Shown: positions 23,274 through 30,263 of the stretch, in pieces | Layout: each line of letters opens with the position of its first letter | How positions within the stretch are numbered: position 1 is the stretch's first letter | Assembly: GCF_016918015.1 (NCBI RefSeq) | Contig: NZ_JAERMK010000033.1 | Location: forward strand, 1 to 39,574 | Length of the DNA: 39,574 nucleotides | Direction of reading: 5' to 3' | Origin: Glycomyces sp. YM15 | GTDB taxonomy: Bacteria; Actinomycetota; Actinomycetes; Mycobacteriales; Micromonosporaceae | Made by a program: the position numbers and the translations under genes | Notes under the pieces: generated by a model | Databases searched by the model: none | The model's input: the letters and a program-made list of their open reading frames with translations, nothing else | Told to the model about the DNA's origin: nothing

Positions 23274-24974
23274 CTAAACGAGCGCGGACTCGCCCGTCGC
23301 GACCTTGCGCACCGGCTCGGCGTAGGTCGCCTTGACCTCCTGGACGAACAGCGGCACCAGGTCCTCCGGGGCCACGTCGCCGAGGTAGTACTCGCGGATC
23401 TCGGCCCGCAACAGGGCCTTCGAGTCGGTCACCAGGAGCTCGTCGAGGACCTTCTCGATGTTCCCGGCGTCGGGCTCCAGCAGGTACGCGGCCTTCGCGA
23501 GCGGGAACTCGTCGAGGTAGCGCTCCTTGAAGCCCTTCGGGTCCGTCATCGCGAACGGCCGTCCACTGTAGATCCAGTCGGAGGCGGTGCCGCTGATGTC
23601 GGAGATCGTCACGTCGGCGGCGTTCACGCAGTCCGTCAGGCTCACCTCGGTCTCGGCCTGCGCGCCCCACAGGTGCGGCCGTCCGGTCTGGAGCGCGTCG
23701 GCCGCGATCACGGCCTTGATCTCGTCGGCCAGCGCCTGGTAGGCCGCGTTGGTGCGCGTGTACGGGTGCGTGCGGAAGATCAAGGTCACGTCGCGCGCGA
23801 GCACGGCCTCGACGATCCGCTTGCCCTGCTTGAGGGACGAGTAGTTGACGTCGGCGGTGAGGCCGGTCCAGGTGGGCGTGTAGAGCACCACCGGACGGGC
23901 GCCCTCGACCTTGTCGCGCTCACCCACCCTGAGGTCGTGCAGCTGCGGGCGGGCGATCTTGCGGAACTTGTAGTTGGGGATGTCGACGCCGTGGCGGTGG
24001 TACCGGTCGATGCCGGCCTGCCCGGCGACGAACACCCGGTCGTACATGAGCGAGACCGGGCTGCGGCTGATGGCCTTGTCCGAGTCGCCGTGCATGAGCT
24101 GCACGTGGAGGTAGTTGTCGAGCTTGATGAGCTGCGCGTTCTTGACCGCGTGGTTGACGTAGTAGCAGGCGCGGACGCTCCGGGGGAGGATCGTGTCGAG
24201 CACCGACTGGGCCGGCACCAGGATGATGGGGGCGCTGGTGCGGGCCGCGATCTCGTCGTAGAGGTAGCGGTCGCGGATGAGGATCATGTAGGGGTCGCCG
24301 ACCTGCTCGAAGTACGGGAGCCACATGTTGAGCTGGTACTCCGATTCGCGCGCGCCGGCGAAGTGGATCACGAACTTCGGCTGGAGCCGGGTCACGGCGG
24401 TCATGACGCGGCCGTCGACGGGGTGCGGTTCGCGTTTGCGGTGCAGGTAGCCGCCGAGGACGGCGATGCCGGTCCAGCCGAGGGCGGCGCCGGTGACGAC
24501 GACGAACGCGAGGTCGGTGGCCGTGCCCAGGGCGCCGTGCGGCCATGCGGCGGCCGCGTAGACGATGGTGAGCCAGTTCATGATGAGCCCGATGGCGGGC
24601 GGGGTGGACCAGCGTTCGCGCAGGGAGCGCTCGATGTCGAGGTTGCTGGACATGAGGTAGCCGACGTTGAGCGCCTTCGCGAGGGTGTCGGCGGCGACGA
24701 TGAACAGGGTGACGAGGACGCCGGCGACGAGGAAGAGCCAGCGGTCGGTGCCGCCGTTGTTCCAGGCGGTGATGAGGACGGCGAGCGCGGTCAGGGTGCG
24801 GGCCATCCGCATGCTGATGAGCGCGTCGGGGATCCGCCAGGTGATCATCCCGAACACGGTGAGGGCGAGCAGCAGGGTGATCCACGGCTGCGAGGCGGCC
24901 GCGACCGCGGTGACGACGGCGCCCACGGCGAGCAGGTTGAGCCAGATCGGCAGCGACTTGAGCAGTTTCTTCAA
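23274..24974 (-). CDS. Membrane-anchored CDP-glycerol:glycerophosphate glycerophosphotransferase-like protein (TagB/TagF family)
   Basis: This 566-residue protein combines about six predicted membrane segments in the first ~185 residues (such as LNLLAVGAVVTAVAAASQPW, WLFLVAGVLVTLFIVAA and LAFVVVTGAALGWTGIAVLG) with a C-terminal TagB/TagF-type domain. Family members transfer polyol phosphate from CDP-glycerol or CDP-ribitol to a growing teichoic acid. Recognisable parts are VQLMHGDSDKAIS, where the family has a catalytic-type His in HG, RPVVLYTPTWTG, LIFRTHPYTRTN, and ADVTISDISGTASDWIYSGR, the usual CDP-polyol site. The membrane part is unusual for TagF, which is normally soluble or peripheral. 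The start is the ATG at 24974. It lies 93 bp after a nucleotidyltransferase gene with a hairpin in between. Confidence 0.88.
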   Translation of the reverse strand: MKKLLKSLPIWLNLLAVGAVVTAVAAASQPWITLLLALTVFGMITWRIPDALISMRMARTLTALAVLITAWNNGGTDRWLFLVAGVLVTLFIVAADTLAKALNVGYLMSSNLDIERSLRERWSTPPAIGLIMNWLTIVYAAAAWPHGALGTATDLAFVVVTGAALGWTGIAVLGGYLHRKREPHPVDGRVMTAVTRLQPKFVIHFAGARESEYQLNMWLPYFEQVGDPYMILIRDRYLYDEIAARTSAPIILVPAQSVLDTILPRSVRACYYVNHAVKNAQLIKLDNYLHVQLMHGDSDKAISRSPVSLMYDRVFVAGQAGIDRYHRHGVDIPNYKFRKIARPQLHDLRVGERDKVEGARPVVLYTPTWTGLTADVNYSSLKQGKRIVEAVLARDVTLIFRTHPYTRTNAAYQALADEIKAVIAADALQTGRPHLWGAQAETEVSLTDCVNAADVTISDISGTASDWIYSGRPFAMTDPKGFKERYLDEFPLAKAAYLLEPDAGNIEKVLDELLVTDSKALLRAEIREYYLGDVAPEDLVPLFVQEVKATYAEPVRKVATGESALV

Positions 24975-25008
24975 CGCACCGGGCCTTCGGCTAGGTTCGT
25001 GCGCGCGG

Positions 25009-25027
25009 CACCGGGACCGGCCCGGTG
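25009..25027 (-). terminator. Hairpin between the nucleotidyltransferase and the TagF-like gene
   Basis: CACCGGG (25009-25015) pairs with CCCGGTG (25021-25027) around the five-base loop ACCGG. It lies about 40-60 nt after the stop at 25068, so it may attenuate or end the upstream transcript. Confidence 0.5.
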
Positions 25028-25067
25028 TCGCACGGTGTCTGTCGAGTGGTCACGGCTGCGGGACCTG

Positions 25068-25763
25068 TTACTTGAACGCTTGGTTGACGCTGTTGAGGTC
25101 TTCGGCGAAGTCGACCTCGATGACATTGTGCTGGGAGATGTCGACGGCTTCGAACTTGAGGCCGTCCTTCTCGATGGCGAGCTCGATGCCGCCTTCGAAG
25201 TAGTCCTGGTCGTCGACCTCGGCGAGGCGCTTGGCGACCAGGGCGCGGTCGTCCGCGGAGACGTAGTTGATGCCCACGGCCTCGCCGAGCGCGCCGTCCG
25301 AGACCTTCTTCGAGAGCTTGTTGATGTAGCCGTCGGCGCCGAGGGTGTACTTGACCTCTTCGTCGGAGACCTTCGCGGTGTTGACGGAGATGAAGGAGCG
25401 ATCCATGGCGATGTGCGGGAGGAGCACGTCGAGGACGCCCGGGTCGAAGACGACGTCGCCGTTGAGCCAGAGGACGCCGCCGGGACCGAGGATGTTGAAG
25501 GCCTTGAGGAGGCTCTTGGAGGTGTTGGTGTCGCCGTAGGCCTGGTTGTAGATGAAGCCGACGTCGGGCACCTCCTCCATGATCATCTCCTTCTTGAAGC
25601 CGACGACGAGGTGGATGGAGTGGCGGCTGAACCGGGAGGTGAGCAGGCGCAGGGAGCGGCCGAGGATGGTCTCGCCGGTGTTCAGCGGCGTGAGCGGCTT
25701 CGGGTGCGGCTTGCCGAGCCGGGAGCCGACGCCGGCCGCGAGGATCACGATGTTCGTGGACAT
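25068..25763 (-). CDS. Sugar/phosphocholine nucleotidyltransferase (LicC-like)
   Basis: This 231-residue enzyme is a compact nucleotidyltransferase of the NTP_transferase fold. The N-terminus NIVILAAGVGSRLGKPHPKP holds the nucleotide-binding loop, with the usual Lys in KPLTPLNTGE. HLVVGFKKEMI and YNQAYGDTNTSKSLLKAFNI follow, then GVLWLNGDVVFDP with the metal-binding Asp. The C-terminal half, with YFEGGIELAIEKDG and VIEVDFAEDLNSV, resembles LicC-type CTP:phosphocholine cytidylyltransferases more than glucose-1-phosphate enzymes. The product could be a CDP-activated group used on the polymer; the substrate is uncertain. The ATG at 25763 follows GAGGTGG; further upstream the frame is open but unlike the family. 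Confidence 0.85.
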   Translation of the reverse strand: MSTNIVILAAGVGSRLGKPHPKPLTPLNTGETILGRSLRLLTSRFSRHSIHLVVGFKKEMIMEEVPDVGFIYNQAYGDTNTSKSLLKAFNILGPGGVLWLNGDVVFDPGVLDVLLPHIAMDRSFISVNTAKVSDEEVKYTLGADGYINKLSKKVSDGALGEAVGINYVSADDRALVAKRLAEVDDQDYFEGGIELAIEKDGLKFEAVDISQHNVIEVDFAEDLNSVNQAFK

Positions 25764-25900
25764 GTCGAGTGCCACCTCGTTCGTTTGGATGATGGATTGG
25801 TGCAGTTTACCTAGCTGAACGTCTCGTGGCCCATGGACCAACCTGAGGTTCACACGGGGGTCACACATGAATCCGCAGATGATACGGCCCGTCGCCGGGA

Positions 25901-25956
25901 CCGGACCGCGAGTGGCCGGGCCGGCGCACCGGCCGGCCCGGAACACCGCGGTCCGG
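25901..25956 (-). terminator. Two-tier terminator hairpin after the TagE/TarM-like gene
   Basis: An outer 10-bp stem pairs 25901-25910 (CCGGACCGCG) with 25947-25956. Inside it, CCGGGCCGG (25916-25924) pairs with CCGGCCCGG (25933-25941) around an 8-nt loop. It lies 12 nt beyond the stop of the leftward gene at 25968 and should separate it from the nucleotidyltransferase gene. Confidence 0.8.
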
Positions 25957-25967
25957 GCGCCGGCCGC

Positions 25968-27812
25968 TCAGGAAGCCACCGGTCCGCCCTCGACCGGCAG
26001 GGAAAGCACCTTGAGGCTGAGATTCCCCTGAACAGTGACATAAAGCTCAATATCATCGGATTTGAGCACGGCGGATTCGTCGGCGAGGACACGCCGCTTC
26101 GCGAACCCCCGCGGCGTCTCGACCTCGACATGGAAATCGAGGATGTCGCCCGTGGCGTCCTGCACTCGCGCGAGCGGCAGCTCGGCCTCGAAGCCGATCG
26201 CCCCGCCCGCCCCGGGGCGCTCCGCGACGAGCACCCGTCCGTACACCGCGACGCCGCGCGCCGACCACGACAGGGCCACCGAGCGGTCCTCGACGTCCTT
26301 GCAGTCGTCCAGCGACCCGCGCAGGTGCAGCACCCCCTCCTTGACGAAGGCCTCCTGCACCAGCGGCGTGAACTTGGGGATCCGGACGGCGGTCTTCCTG
26401 GCCTTCGCGTCGACGAGCGCCTTGACCCAAGCCCTGGTCACCGCTTCGTCACTGAAGTCGGCGGCCCGCTTCTGCGCATTGGCGCGAAGCTCCGCGAGTG
26501 CCGCCTCGGGCATCGACGACACCCGGGCGACCGCATCGGCGAGCGCCTTGACGTCGCCCGCGGGCACCACGAACCCGTCCACCCCGTCGGTGATGATGTC
26601 GCTCGGCCCGTAGCGGATGTCGTAGGCGACCGGGATGCAGCCCGCGGCCATGGCCTCGATCAGCACCAGCGGCATGCCCTCGAACCGGCTCGACAGCACA
26701 CTGAACGAGGCCGTCGCGAACTGCGCGGAGGCGTCGGAGCGGAACCCCATGAGCTCCACATAGTCGTTCGCCCCGGCCTTGTCGATCTGCGCCTGCAGCG
26801 TCGGGCGCGAATCACCGTCGCCGAAGATCCGCAGACGGGCCTTGCTGCCGTCGGCGTGGGCGAGCGTCAGCGCCGAGATCGCGTGGTCGACGCGCTTCTG
26901 GTGACCGAAGCGCGCCAGCATGACACCGTCGCCGGGGTCCCGGTCGTGACGGACCGCCTGCGTCTTCATCGGACGCGAATTCGGGATCGGCGTCATGTTG
27001 GCGCCCGCGAAATCCGCCTCGGCGATCTCACCCGCCTGCCTGACCGTCAGCGGCGCGACCATGTCGAACGACCGCAGGTTCTTGACGATGGCGATCTTGC
27101 CGCCGGAGAGCTTCCCGAAGGCGTCGGGGGCGTCGCGGTCGAGGTGGGAGTTGTGCAGGACCTGCACCGTGGTGACGTTGTCCCGCCGGTACCGGTGCAG
27201 GAACTTGCCGATGAAGTGCGAGTCGTTCACCAGATAGGCATGCCCCGGGCCGATCACATGGTCGAACCACGCGAAGTAGAAGTCGGCCCCGCGGCTCCAG
27301 CGGTTGACCACCGCGCCCTTCCTCGTGAAGAGCGTGAGCTCGCGCCCGCCGACGGTCCCCTCCTCCTCCATGTCCTTCCGGTCGGACACCAGTCGGCTCC
27401 CGTCCGAGCGGAACGTGTCGACCTGCAGTTCGACACCGTCCGCGGAGCGGCGCTTGGTCTGCTTCCTGCCTTCGTACGGCAGCAGGATCGCGGGCTGCTC
27501 GAAATCACGGCGGCGGGCTCCGTACCGCCTCACCAGCGCCGCATCCGAAGCCGACGCCACCTCCTCCCAGATGTTGCGCAAGCGCACGCTCTTGCCGATG
27601 TAGCCCTGCTTCCAGAGCCGGAGCTTCGCAGCCCGGGTATCGAAGTTCGGCGCCAGCGTCAGGATGTCGATCCTGCGGCGGCCAAGACTGGAGAACACCG
27701 CGTTCCGGTGGAGGAGCACATTGGTGAGACCTCCGAACTCCTTGCCGATCGACCAGGTCAGCCCATAGATGGGGTCATCGGGCAACGCAATGGCGGGCTT
27801 GCGCCTGAACAT
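25968..27812 (-). CDS. TagE/TarM-like glycosyltransferase with C-terminal beta domain
   Basis: This 614-residue protein resembles the TagE/TarM group, GT4 enzymes that decorate teichoic acids with glucose or GlcNAc. The N-terminal ~200 residues have YGLTWSIGKEFGGLTNVLLH and a beta-rich insert (RRSADGVELQVDTFRSDGS). The acceptor side has VTTVQVLHNSHLDRDAPD; the C-terminal domain has VMLARFGHQKRVDHAISAL. The donor site reads SRFEGMPLVLIEAMAAGCIP with both Glu, followed by YDIRYGPSDIITDGVDGFVV, a TagE/TarM hallmark. After the catalytic part, residues from about 490 form a separate beta-rich domain (VLHLRGSLDDCKDVED). The ATG at 27812 follows GAAGGAGC. It is flanked by its own promoter gap and a strong terminator. 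Confidence 0.88.
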   Translation of the reverse strand: MFRRKPAIALPDDPIYGLTWSIGKEFGGLTNVLLHRNAVFSSLGRRRIDILTLAPNFDTRAAKLRLWKQGYIGKSVRLRNIWEEVASASDAALVRRYGARRRDFEQPAILLPYEGRKQTKRRSADGVELQVDTFRSDGSRLVSDRKDMEEEGTVGGRELTLFTRKGAVVNRWSRGADFYFAWFDHVIGPGHAYLVNDSHFIGKFLHRYRRDNVTTVQVLHNSHLDRDAPDAFGKLSGGKIAIVKNLRSFDMVAPLTVRQAGEIAEADFAGANMTPIPNSRPMKTQAVRHDRDPGDGVMLARFGHQKRVDHAISALTLAHADGSKARLRIFGDGDSRPTLQAQIDKAGANDYVELMGFRSDASAQFATASFSVLSSRFEGMPLVLIEAMAAGCIPVAYDIRYGPSDIITDGVDGFVVPAGDVKALADAVARVSSMPEAALAELRANAQKRAADFSDEAVTRAWVKALVDAKARKTAVRIPKFTPLVQEAFVKEGVLHLRGSLDDCKDVEDRSVALSWSARGVAVYGRVLVAERPGAGGAIGFEAELPLARVQDATGDILDFHVEVETPRGFAKRRVLADESAVLKSDDIELYVTVQGNLSLKVLSLPVEGGPVAS

Positions 27813-28089
27813 GCAGCAGCTCCTTCGCTGAAGAGGGGTTGCGGAAAGAAGGTCCGATCATCGGCGCGTCCGACTATCGACGATGATAGGACTTCGAGAT
27901 GAACGGTGAATGACGTTTGGGGTTCGTCCGTCTTCCCCGCGATCGTAGCGTGTCCGCCCCAATGCCGCCCTGTCCACTTCGCTCGTACACGCTCCTATTG
28001 CGCCCGTACCCCGGACCGGAACCCGCATCGGCCAGAACGCCCTCCGGTATCCTTTGGCCGCCGCCCAGCACCCACCGACGGGAGCGACC
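27813..28089. promoter_or_regulatory. Divergent intergenic region
   Basis: This gap lies between the leftward TagE/TarM-like gene and the rightward cytidylyltransferase gene. It holds an inverted repeat, CTATC-GACGAT-GATAG (about 27883-27898), on the side of the leftward gene, and a TATCCT (28048-28053) that could be a -10 for the rightward gene. An in-frame TTG at 28054 is a less likely start for that gene than the TTG at 28090. Confidence 0.4.
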
Positions 28090-28827
28090 TTGCCGAAACC
28101 GAACACCCAGCCGCGCCCGCGCACCATCGCCGCCGTACTCGCCGGAGGCACGGGAAGCCGCATGGGCGCACCACTCCCGAAGCAGTTCATCGAGGTCGGC
28201 GGCAAGCCGATCCTGCAGCACACCCTGGAGGCGTTCGAAGCGGCGCCCGAGATCGACACCGTGATCGTGGTGACCGCCGCCCCCCACCGGGAACGCGTAC
28301 GCGCCCTGGCACTCGCATGCGCACCGAAAGTGGCGGACGTGATCGACGGCGGCGCGACCCGCTCGGACTCGTCACGAGCCGCGATCGACTGGGCCACGGC
28401 ACGGACGGACGCCCACACGCGACTCCTGCTGCACGACGCCGCAAGAATGCTCGTGCCGAACCAGGTCATCACCGATGTGGTCCACGCCCTCGACCACTGC
28501 GAGGCGGTCACCGCGGCCGTACCCTCCTCGGACACGGTCATCGAGACCGCGGATTCAACGGCAGGCGACATCATCGCCGCCTCCCTCGACCGCTCACGCC
28601 TCCGGCGCGTACAGACCCCGCAGGGATTCCACCTCGGGACCATCGCGGACGCATACGCGCGGGCCGCCTCGGATCCGGCGTTCACCCCCACCGACGACTG
28701 CTCGGTGGTCCTGCGATTCCTCCCCGACGTACCGGTCCGCGTCGTCGGCGGATCCGAACGGAACCTGAAGGTGACCACCCCGATCGACCTCGTCGTCGCC
28801 GAAGCGCTCCTCGCCGACCGCCGCTGA
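28090..28827 (+). CDS. IspD/TarI-family cytidylyltransferase
   Basis: This 245-residue enzyme transfers CMP from CTP to an alditol or methylerythritol phosphate. The N-terminal IAAVLAGGTGSRMGAPLPKQ is the CTP-binding loop with its Lys and Arg. LLLHDAARMLVP, VPSSDTVIE, LRRVQTPQGFHL and LKVTTPIDLVVAEALL complete the family pattern. The signatures fit both IspD (isoprenoid pathway) and TarI (CDP-ribitol). No ispF or other isoprenoid gene is near, while a TagF-like polymerase and a TagE/TarM-like transferase are, so a CDP-polyol role is favoured by context. The TTG at 28090 is chosen because GGGAG precedes it by five nt; an in-frame TTG at 28054 has no such site. Its stop is 4 bp from the convergent neighbour. 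Confidence 0.85.
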   Translation: MPKPNTQPRPRTIAAVLAGGTGSRMGAPLPKQFIEVGGKPILQHTLEAFEAAPEIDTVIVVTAAPHRERVRALALACAPKVADVIDGGATRSDSSRAAIDWATARTDAHTRLLLHDAARMLVPNQVITDVVHALDHCEAVTAAVPSSDTVIETADSTAGDIIAASLDRSRLRRVQTPQGFHLGTIADAYARAASDPAFTPTDDCSVVLRFLPDVPVRVVGGSERNLKVTTPIDLVVAEALLADRR

Positions 28828-28831
28828 CGCG

Positions 28832-29998
28832 CTACCGCCGCGCGAGCACCCGATTGAACAGGTCGACGTGCAACCCGACGACCTTCGACGGCTCATACTG
28901 CTTCGCCGTGCGCCGACCGCCCTCGGCCAGACGACGGCGCAGCCCCGGGTCCCGCATGAGCCGCGCCAGCGCCTCGGCGAGCGCCTCCGGCTGCTTCGGC
29001 TCCACGAGCAGGCCGTTCTCCTCGGATTCGATGATCTCGAGCGGACCGTGCTTGACCGCGCTGCACACCACCGGGAGCCCGGCCGCCATCGCTTCGACGA
29101 TGACGAGCCCGAACGGCTCGAACCGGGAAGGCACCGCGGCTATGGACGCCTTCGCCCATTCGGCGTCGAGCGGAGTGACGGGCCCGGGAAGCTCGACCCG
29201 ATCGTCGAGACCGAGTTCGCCGACGAGCGCTTTCAGCTTCTTCTTGTTGGGGCCGCGGCCGAAGATCGTGACCTTCCACTCCGGGAACTCGTCGGCGATC
29301 AGGGCGAAGGCCTTGATGAGGATGTCGAAGCCCTTCATCCCGGTGAGGCGCCCCGCGGTCATGATGTGCGGCTCGGTCAACTCCGACGGGGCCTTGGCGC
29401 TGGCCGGGATCGAGTTGGGGATGCAGGTGATCTTGTCGACGAGCTCGGGGAACGCCGTGCGGTAGGCGGTGGCGTCGGCCTCGGTGATGGTGACGATCGC
29501 GTCCATCGCGGCGTAGCGCGCGTCGATGTGCTTGCGCAGCCGGGGCGGGTAGTTGTCGAGGTACATGTGCTCCTGGGCGACCATGGCGTACGCCTCGGGT
29601 CGGCCGTAGGCGGCCATGTACAGGTTCACGGAGATCTGGGTGCCCACCGCGATGTCGGTGTCGAGCTGCTTGAGGTACTTCTTGACGCGCATGTCGAGCA
29701 GTCTTGAGGACTCGCCCTGGTTGTTCACCTTGTCGGCGTCGAGGAACGAGGGGCGCTTGGCCTGCCAGCGCTCGAGCAGGGAGAGGCGATCGCCGCCGTC
29801 GGCGGTTCCCCGCACGTCCCAGAGGTTGACGACGTTGATGCGCGGGTCGATGACGAAGTCGGACTTCGCCTTGTGCCGCACGAACGAGGCGATGGTCACG
29901 TCATGGCCCAGGTCGACCAGGGCTTCGGCGGTATTGAGCGTGGTCTTGATGGTGCCGCCGATACCCCAGATGTTCCGGACCAGAAATGTGATTCGCAT
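28832..29998 (-). CDS. Glycosyltransferase family 4 protein
   Basis: This 388-residue protein is a classical GT4 enzyme. It opens MRITFLVRNIWGIGGTIKTT, where the GGT loop is typical of the acceptor domain, and continues GHDVTIASFVR. TDIAVGTQISVNLYMAAYG and a MVAQEHMYLD segment follow. The C-terminal domain begins IMTAGRLTGMKGFDILIKAF and has VTIFGRGPNKKKL. The donor signature SRFEPFGLVIVEAMAAGLPV has both Glu of E-x7-E. The ATG at 29998 is preferred because GAAAGTGAG stands about 10 nt before it; a GTG at 30013 would add five residues. The actinobacterial relatives are mostly teichoic acid or exopolysaccharide enzymes, so it probably joins the module to its left. Acceptor unknown. Confidence 0.9.
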   Translation of the reverse strand: MRITFLVRNIWGIGGTIKTTLNTAEALVDLGHDVTIASFVRHKAKSDFVIDPRINVVNLWDVRGTADGGDRLSLLERWQAKRPSFLDADKVNNQGESSRLLDMRVKKYLKQLDTDIAVGTQISVNLYMAAYGRPEAYAMVAQEHMYLDNYPPRLRKHIDARYAAMDAIVTITEADATAYRTAFPELVDKITCIPNSIPASAKAPSELTEPHIMTAGRLTGMKGFDILIKAFALIADEFPEWKVTIFGRGPNKKKLKALVGELGLDDRVELPGPVTPLDAEWAKASIAAVPSRFEPFGLVIVEAMAAGLPVVCSAVKHGPLEIIESEENGLLVEPKQPEALAEALARLMRDPGLRRRLAEGGRRTAKQYEPSKVVGLHVDLFNRVLARR

Positions 29999-30236
29999 GG
30001 ACTCGAGACTCACTTTCGAAGAATTGCCGGATGCAGTCGCAACGGACCGAGGATGCTCGACTCCGAGGCCGGTCCGCTTCTGCCTGGACGCGAGCGCGAC
30101 CGCTGCGGGTTGCGTCTAGGCGGAAGGTAATTCGCGGAGGGCTGGACCCCAGGGGGACACGCCGAGTCCAGGCGCGACCGAAGGCAGTCCGGTGTCAGAT
30201 AAAACACATAACCGGCAAATCGCCGTCCTCGCATCA
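29999..30236. other. Gap between polymer locus and topA
   Basis: No gene is visible in this gap. It is the boundary between the polysaccharide genes and the conserved topA-hppA block. An AT-rich patch around 30197-30212 may be part of the promoter for the leftward glycosyltransferase gene, but I cannot identify paired -35 and -10 elements. Confidence 0.4.
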
Positions 30237-30253
30237 TCGGGGACCGGCCCCGA
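30237..30253 (-). terminator. topA terminator hairpin
   Basis: TCGGGG (30237-30242) pairs with CCCCGA (30248-30253) around the loop ACCGG, 11 nt after the topA stop. There is no U tract. The loop and core match the hairpin at 25009-25027. Confidence 0.6.
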
Positions 30254-30263
30254 GCGGCGGCGG

